Origin: Lelliottia jeotgali
GTDB lineage: Bacteria > Pseudomonadota > Gammaproteobacteria > Enterobacterales > Enterobacteriaceae
Length of the DNA stretch: 64,000 nucleotides
Direction: 5' to 3'
NCBI GenBank assembly: GCA_002271215.1
Contig: CP018628.1
Location: 558,001-622,000, forward strand
A program made the position numbers and the translations under genes. Positions 59,904 through 64,000 of the stretch are shown here, piece after piece. The notes under the pieces were generated by a model that did no database searches, was not told the origin of the DNA, and saw only the letters and a program-made list of their open reading frames with translations. The stretch's first letter is position 1, and each line of letters begins with the position of its first letter.

Positions 59904-62444
59904 ATGAAAAATACAAATCGTATGATCGTGAACTGTGTTGTGGCTTCCCTGACGCTGAGCTGGAGCATCGCTGCTCTGGCAAATACCGCCCCGACAGAGG
60001 TCAAGATCGTTCGCGATAACTACGGCATGCCGCATATTTACGCCGACGATACGTACCGTCTTTTTTACGGCTACGGCTATGTGGTGGCGCAGGATCGTTT
60101 GTTTCAGATGGAGATGGCGCGGCGCAGTACCCAGGGTACGGTGTCCGAAGTGCTGGGAAAATCCTTTGTGAGTTTTGATAAAGATATCCGCCAGAACTAT
60201 TGGCCAGAGTCGATTCATGCCCAAATCGCGGCGCTGCCCGCAGATGATAAAGCGATCCTGCAGGGCTACGCCGACGGGATGAATGCCTGGATCGATAAAG
60301 TAAATGCCGAGCCCGGCAAGCTCCTGCCCGCGCAGTTTGCCGAGTTTGGTTTTAAGCCTGGACATTGGCAGCCCTTTGATGTGGCAATGGTTTTTGTTGG
60401 CACTATGGCGAACCGTTTTTCCGACAGCACCAGCGAAATCGACAACCTGGCGCTACTGACGGCGCTGAAAGATAAATACGGCGCGCAAAAAGGGATGGGG
60501 GTATTTAACCAGCTGAAATGGCTGGTGAATCCGGCAGCACCGACGACAATCGCTGCGCAGGAGAGTCATTATCCGCTGACCTTTGATCTCAAAAACACCC
60601 AAACAGCCGCGCTGCTCCCGCGCTACGATCTCCCCGCACCGATGCTCGATCGCCCGGCCAAAGGCAATGACGGCGCGCTGCTGGCGCTCACCGCCGGGCA
60701 AAACCGCGAAGCGATCGCTGAACAGTTTGCCCGCAGCGGTGCCAACGGTCTGGCCGGGTACCCGACGACCAGCAACATGTGGGTGATTGGCAAGAAAAAG
60801 GCGCAGGACGCGAAAGCCATCATGGTCAACGGCCCGCAGTTTGGCTGGTATGCCCCGGCGTATACCTACGGCATCGGGCTGCACGGCGCGGGCTATGACG
60901 TCACCGGTAATACACCGTTCGCCTATCCGGGGCTGGTGTTTGGCCACAACGGGCATATCTCATGGGGCGCGACGGCGGGGTTCGGCGACGATGTGGATAT
61001 CTTTGCAGAACAAATCTCGGATAAAAAACCAGGCGAATATCTGCATAACGGCCAGTGGGTCAAAATGCTCAGTCGCGAAGAGACGATTGCCGTGAAAGAC
61101 GGCCAGCCGGAGACGTTTACCGTCTGGCGAACTGTGCACGGGAACGTGATCAAAACCGATCCGACGACCCACACCGCCTATGCCAAAGCGCGCGCCTGGG
61201 ATGGGAAGGAAGTCGCGTCTCTGCTGGCGTGGACGCATCAGATGAAAGCCAAAGACTGGTCGACCTGGACGGATCAGGCAGCAAAGCAGGCGCTGACAAT
61301 CAACTGGTATTACGCGGATGTCGACGGCAACATCGGCTACGTTCACGGGGGTGCGTATCCGAAACGCCAGCCGGGGCACGATCCGCGTCTACCGGTGCCG
61401 GGCACCGGAAAATGGGACTGGCAGGGGCTGCTGTCGTTTGATCTGAATCCGAAAGTCTATAACCCGCAGTCGGGCTATATCGCCAACTGGAACAACTCGC
61501 CGCAGAAAGATTATCCGGCGTCGGATCTGTTCGCCTTCTTATGGGGCGGGGCGGATCGCGTCACGGAGATCACGCAGCTTATTGATAAACAGCCGACGCT
61601 GACCCACGAGCAGGCCTGGGAATTGATCCAAAAAACCAGCCGTCAGGATCTGAATTTGCGTCTGTTCCTGCCGACCCTGCAAAAAGCGACGGCGAGCTTG
61701 TCAGAGAACGATCCTCGGCAGCAACTGGTGAAAACACTGGCGAGCTGGGACGGCCAAAACGTGATGAGTGACGACGGGAAAACCTATCAGCAACCGGGTT
61801 CCGCCATTCTGAACGCCTGGCTGACCAGTATGTTGAAACGCACGGTGGTCGCTGCCGTTCCGGCACCGTTTAACACCTGGTACAGCGCCAGCGGGTATGA
61901 AACGACGCAGGACGGGCCGACCGGCTCGCTGAATATCAGCGTCGGGGCCAAGATTCTGTTCGAAGCGCTGGAGGGGGAGAAATCGGCGATCCCGCAGGAA
62001 GTCGATCTGTTTGCCGGACAGTCGCCGCAGGCGGTGGTGCTGGATGCGTTGCAGGACGCCTGGCAGACGCTCTCGACGCGCTACGGCGCGGATATCAATG
62101 CCTGGAATACACCTGCGATGGCGCTGACGTTCCGCGCAAATAACTTCTTCGGTGTCCCGCAGGCGGCAGCCAAAGAGGCGCGGCATCAGGCCGAGTATCA
62201 GAACCGCGGTACGGAAAATGACATGATCGTCTTCTCGCCGACATCCGGTAAAAGCCCGGTGCTGGCCTGGGATGTGGTCGCACCCGGTCAAAGCGGGTTT
62301 GTGGCACCGGACGGAACGCCGGATAAGCACTATGACGATCAGCTGAAAATGTACGAAACCTTTGGCCGCAAGCCGCTGTGGTTAACGCCGCAGGAGGTGA
62401 GTGCGAATCAGGAATCGCAGGAGATTTTGCAGGTTCGGCGCTAA
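59904..62444 (+). CDS. pac: Penicillin G acylase precursor
   Basis: An 846-residue Ntn-hydrolase precursor, the same length as E. coli Pac and clearly the same protein as the E. coli and Kluyvera enzymes. It cleaves phenylacetyl amides, including penicillin G. A 26-residue signal peptide ends ALA. Autocatalytic cleavage should occur before S290 in [11 protein letters not shown], releasing a spacer between the alpha and beta chains. Calcium and substrate residues ([22 protein letters not shown]) are present. AAGAGG precedes the ATG. No phenylacetate genes are adjacent. Confidence 0.95.
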   Translation: MKNTNRMIVNCVVASLTLSWSIAALANTAPTEVKIVRDNYGMPHIYADDTYRLFYGYGYVVAQDRLFQMEMARRSTQGTVSEVLGKSFVSFDKDIRQNYWPESIHAQIAALPADDKAILQGYADGMNAWIDKVNAEPGKLLPAQFAEFGFKPGHWQPFDVAMVFVGTMANRFSDSTSEIDNLALLTALKDKYGAQKGMGVFNQLKWLVNPAAPTTIAAQESHYPLTFDLKNTQTAALLPRYDLPAPMLDRPAKGNDGALLALTAGQNREAIAEQFARSGANGLAGYPTTSNMWVIGKKKAQDAKAIMVNGPQFGWYAPAYTYGIGLHGAGYDVTGNTPFAYPGLVFGHNGHISWGATAGFGDDVDIFAEQISDKKPGEYLHNGQWVKMLSREETIAVKDGQPETFTVWRTVHGNVIKTDPTTHTAYAKARAWDGKEVASLLAWTHQMKAKDWSTWTDQAAKQALTINWYYADVDGNIGYVHGGAYPKRQPGHDPRLPVPGTGKWDWQGLLSFDLNPKVYNPQSGYIANWNNSPQKDYPASDLFAFLWGGADRVTEITQLIDKQPTLTHEQAWELIQKTSRQDLNLRLFLPTLQKATASLSENDPRQQLVKTLASWDGQNVMSDDGKTYQQPGSAILNAWLTSMLKRTVVAAVPAPFNTWYSASGYETTQDGPTGSLNISVGAKILFEALEGEKSAIPQEVDLFAGQSPQAVVLDALQDAWQTLSTRYGADINAWNTPAMALTFRANNFFGVPQAAAKEARHQAEYQNRGTENDMIVFSPTSGKSPVLAWDVVAPGQSGFVAPDGTPDKHYDDQLKMYETFGRKPLWLTPQEVSANQESQEILQVRR

Positions 62445-62450
62445 GTAGAG

Positions 62451-62490
62451 ACGAAGTGCCGCCTGAGAAAATCGCCTGGCGGCACTTCGT
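62451..62490 (+). terminator. Hairpin terminator after pac
   Basis: ACGAAGTGCCGCC/GGCGGCACTTCGT, 13 perfect pairs, followed by TTTGC. Confidence 0.7.
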
Positions 62491-62529
62491 TTGCACAGGT
62501 CTACAAAACCATTGATATGTCTGGATATT

Positions 62530-62559
62530 GTAGGCCGGGTAAGCGTAGTGCCACCCGGC
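62530..62559. repeat. REP element
   Basis: GTAGGCCGGGTAAGCG..CACCCGGC between pac and the convergent yfaZ-type gene. Confidence 0.75.
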
Positions 62560-62570
62560 AATAGATAACC

Positions 62571-63116
62571 TTAGAAGCTCACGCCGCCGCCCACGTAGGC
62601 ACCGTCAATCAGAGTGTGGTTTGGACGACCGTCTTTGCCATCAACGCTCACGTGGCGGTAGCCCACTTTCAGCGTGACGGGTTTAATCGGAGTCCAGCTT
62701 ACGCCGCCGTTGGCTTCAACGTAGTTTTTCACGCTGTTGTTCAGGCCGTTAGGTGCGACGTAACCTTCACCGAACACATTAATGCTGTCGGTCAGAGCAA
62801 CGCTTACACCGCCGCCGACCGGGAATGCGACGCCGTTATCGCCTTTTTTCGGCCCGAGGTAGATAGCTTTCGCACCGGCATTTAGCATTGCTGGGCCAAC
62901 TTCCAGGTTATAACCTGCGCCAACACCACCGGTCTGGGTGCCGTCGTCGGTATTTTTAAGCCAGTTGCTTTCGGCATAAACACCGGAGGTGGATTTACCC
63001 ATTTCGATATTTAAATTGGTGAAGTTCTTACCCTGCTCAATAGAAGCGCCCATTGCCAGTGCGGAGCCAGAAGTCACGGTCAGAACAGAAAGCAGAATGA
63101 AGTTAATCTTTTTCAT
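62571..63116 (-). CDS. YfaZ-family outer-membrane protein
   Basis: A 181-residue exported beta-barrel protein. The signal peptide is MKKINFILLSVLTVTSGSAL through A, cleaved near residue 21. The mature chain has amphipathic strands and the YfaZ ending GRPNHTLIDGAYVGGGVSF with terminal phenylalanine. GAGGAA lies before the ATG at 63116. E. coli yfaZ lies elsewhere on the chromosome. Function unknown; possibly a small pore. Confidence 0.85.
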   Translation of the reverse strand: MKKINFILLSVLTVTSGSALAMGASIEQGKNFTNLNIEMGKSTSGVYAESNWLKNTDDGTQTGGVGAGYNLEVGPAMLNAGAKAIYLGPKKGDNGVAFPVGGGVSVALTDSINVFGEGYVAPNGLNNSVKNYVEANGGVSWTPIKPVTLKVGYRHVSVDGKDGRPNHTLIDGAYVGGGVSF

Positions 63117-63460
63117 GGTGTATTTCCTCGTCATCAAATTAATCTGAGGACACCTTAACAAGCGATGTTTACGACTGCAAATGTGACGTAACTCGAAGTT
63201 TTACACTGGTTTTGTTATGAATAGATGATTTTTACGTTAAGGGAAAGTTGATTTGTCACGGCGTCAATGCGTATTTTTTTCGTGTTTAGACTTCGTTCAA
63301 TTTCGTCGCTAAACAAAGGTTGAATATGGCGGAAATAATGATGAGAAATGAATTAATGAGGATTTTCATTATTTCAAATAAGTTCTGAAAATAACGAAAC
63401 ATTACATTTCTCGAATTGAAATTACTGAACCGCCCCGTATAAAAGGGCGGTTTTGGGTCA
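63117..63460. other. AT-rich intergenic stretch
   Basis: About 340 bases with no gene, probably the promoter of the YfaZ-type gene on the right of that gene and the terminator of yjiA near 63440. Confidence 0.45.
63428..63452. terminator. Hairpin downstream of yjiA
   Basis: AACCGCCC/GGGCGGTT with a T-run on the plus side, a few bases after the yjiA stop on the minus strand. Confidence 0.6.
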
Positions 63461-64000
63461 TTAGGCCTTGAGTGCGGCAAACGCTGCGCGGATTTCCTCT
63501 TCCGGAAGTTGTATTCCGATAAATACCATCGTGCTGTGCGGCGTTTCATCACCCCACGGTCGGTCCCAGTCGGCGCTGTACAGGCGCTGCACGCCCTGGA
63601 ACAGCAGGCGGTTCGGTTCACCGTCGATCCACAGCATCCCTTTGTAGCGCAGCAGTTTGTCGGCAAACGACAGCAGCAGGTTTTCCATCACGCGGGAGAC
63701 GTCGCTGATGTCCACAGGGTAATCCAGCTCGACCACGATCGAGGTAACGTCGTTTTGCTTATCGCCGATGAAGTGGAAGCGCGGTGTAGCGGTGATGTTC
63801 TCTTCGAGCATAAAGCCGTTGGTGTTGAACAGCTGCGCGAGATCGATATCGCCGTGAATCACCGTATACATAGGCGCGCGGGCGTTGATGCGCGTCAGGC
63901 GTTCACGCAGTTTTTCGCTCTCGCCCGCCACGTCGGTTTTGGTCAGCAGAATGCGATCCGCGTAGCCAATCTGCGACTGGGCGATGGTGAACTGGTTCAT
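63461..64000 (-). CDS. yjiA: YjiA, CobW-like GTPase (C-terminal part, cut by the window end)
   Basis: The last 179 or so residues of a COG0523/CobW-type P-loop GTPase; the family inserts or delivers metals such as zinc or cobalt. The G4 motif LTKTD is visible near the start, and the C-terminal CobW domain (ENLLLSFADKLLRYKGMLWIDGEPN, WGDETPHSTMVFIG) closely follows E. coli YjiA. The frame is open to the edge, so the real start and the Walker A motif are outside. E. coli YjiA has 318 residues. Confidence 0.93.
   Translation of the reverse strand: MNQFTIAQSQIGYADRILLTKTDVAGESEKLRERLTRINARAPMYTVIHGDIDLAQLFNTNGFMLEENITATPRFHFIGDKQNDVTSIVVELDYPVDISDVSRVMENLLLSFADKLLRYKGMLWIDGEPNRLLFQGVQRLYSADWDRPWGDETPHSTMVFIGIQLPEEEIRAAFAALKA

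Overview
This window is a chromosomal segment of a member of the Enterobacteriaceae. It carries the E. coli-like markers yjiR, yjiS, yjiN and yjiA, in the part of the genome that in E. coli holds the immigration control region (restriction genes). Features such as an intrinsic-type fosA, a second tryptophanyl-tRNA synthetase and a penicillin G acylase very like those of E. coli and Kluyvera point to a Kluyvera/Leclercia/Enterobacter-type host. The sequence alone does not settle the genus.

Region 1 (1-15.67 kb) is accessory DNA. It starts with a type IV restriction pair (mcrB with a large inserted domain, then mcrC), followed by a lone glycosyltransferase and a CP4/P4-like island. One arm of the island, on the minus strand, holds an inovirus Gp2/YfjJ-like gene, alpA and two related zinc-ribbon genes. 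A 1.5-kb non-coding, hairpin-rich gap follows. The plus-strand arm holds an unknown 404-codon gene, a YfjP/YeeP-type GTPase, a cassette of small membrane and exported proteins, a YfjQ-type DUF932 gene, an ArdB/KlcA antirestriction gene, a RadC-family gene, a YeeT-family gene and the YeeU/CbtA type IV toxin-antitoxin pair. About 280 bases after cbtA lies a 15-base copy of the 3' end of the leuX tRNA gene, which looks like the right attachment site of the island.

Region 2 (15.67-18.6 kb) continues the defence theme: an HNH endonuclease of the phosphorothioate-DNA-dependent type, a SymE toxin gene with a LexA-like box and its own terminator, and an orphan Hcp locus whose first gene looks frameshifted.

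Region 3 (18.7-28.7 kb) is metabolic and housekeeping-like: a LacI regulator divergent from a glycosidase/GPH-transporter pair, trpS2 with a classical tandem-Trp attenuator leader, fosA, a GNAT enzyme, a VOC protein coupled to a small ORF, a DeoR regulator, a ClpP-like protease and roxA.

Region 4 (28.7-34.9 kb) is the most unusual block: a tightly packed minus-strand operon encoding a CrfC/RdcA dynamin-like GTPase, an RdcB-family protein, a patatin phospholipase, a YaaW/DUF3944 protein and an unknown coiled-coil protein. It is the best candidate here for an undescribed membrane-directed or defence system.

Region 5 (35-64 kb) is core-like. It holds an AraC regulator with a siderophore receptor behind a Fur-like box, yjiR/yjiS separated by repeated operators, a second MocR regulator with an AhpD-like enzyme, a LysR/aldehyde dehydrogenase pair, a MarR-HlyD-DUF2955 efflux operon, a CRP-site-preceded GH105 operon, a ten-unit tandem REP array, yjiN, a xapA-transporter-LysR operon, a succinate-semialdehyde dehydrogenase, penicillin acylase, a YfaZ-type porin and the C-terminal part of yjiA, which is cut by the window end. 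REP elements are scattered only through this core part.
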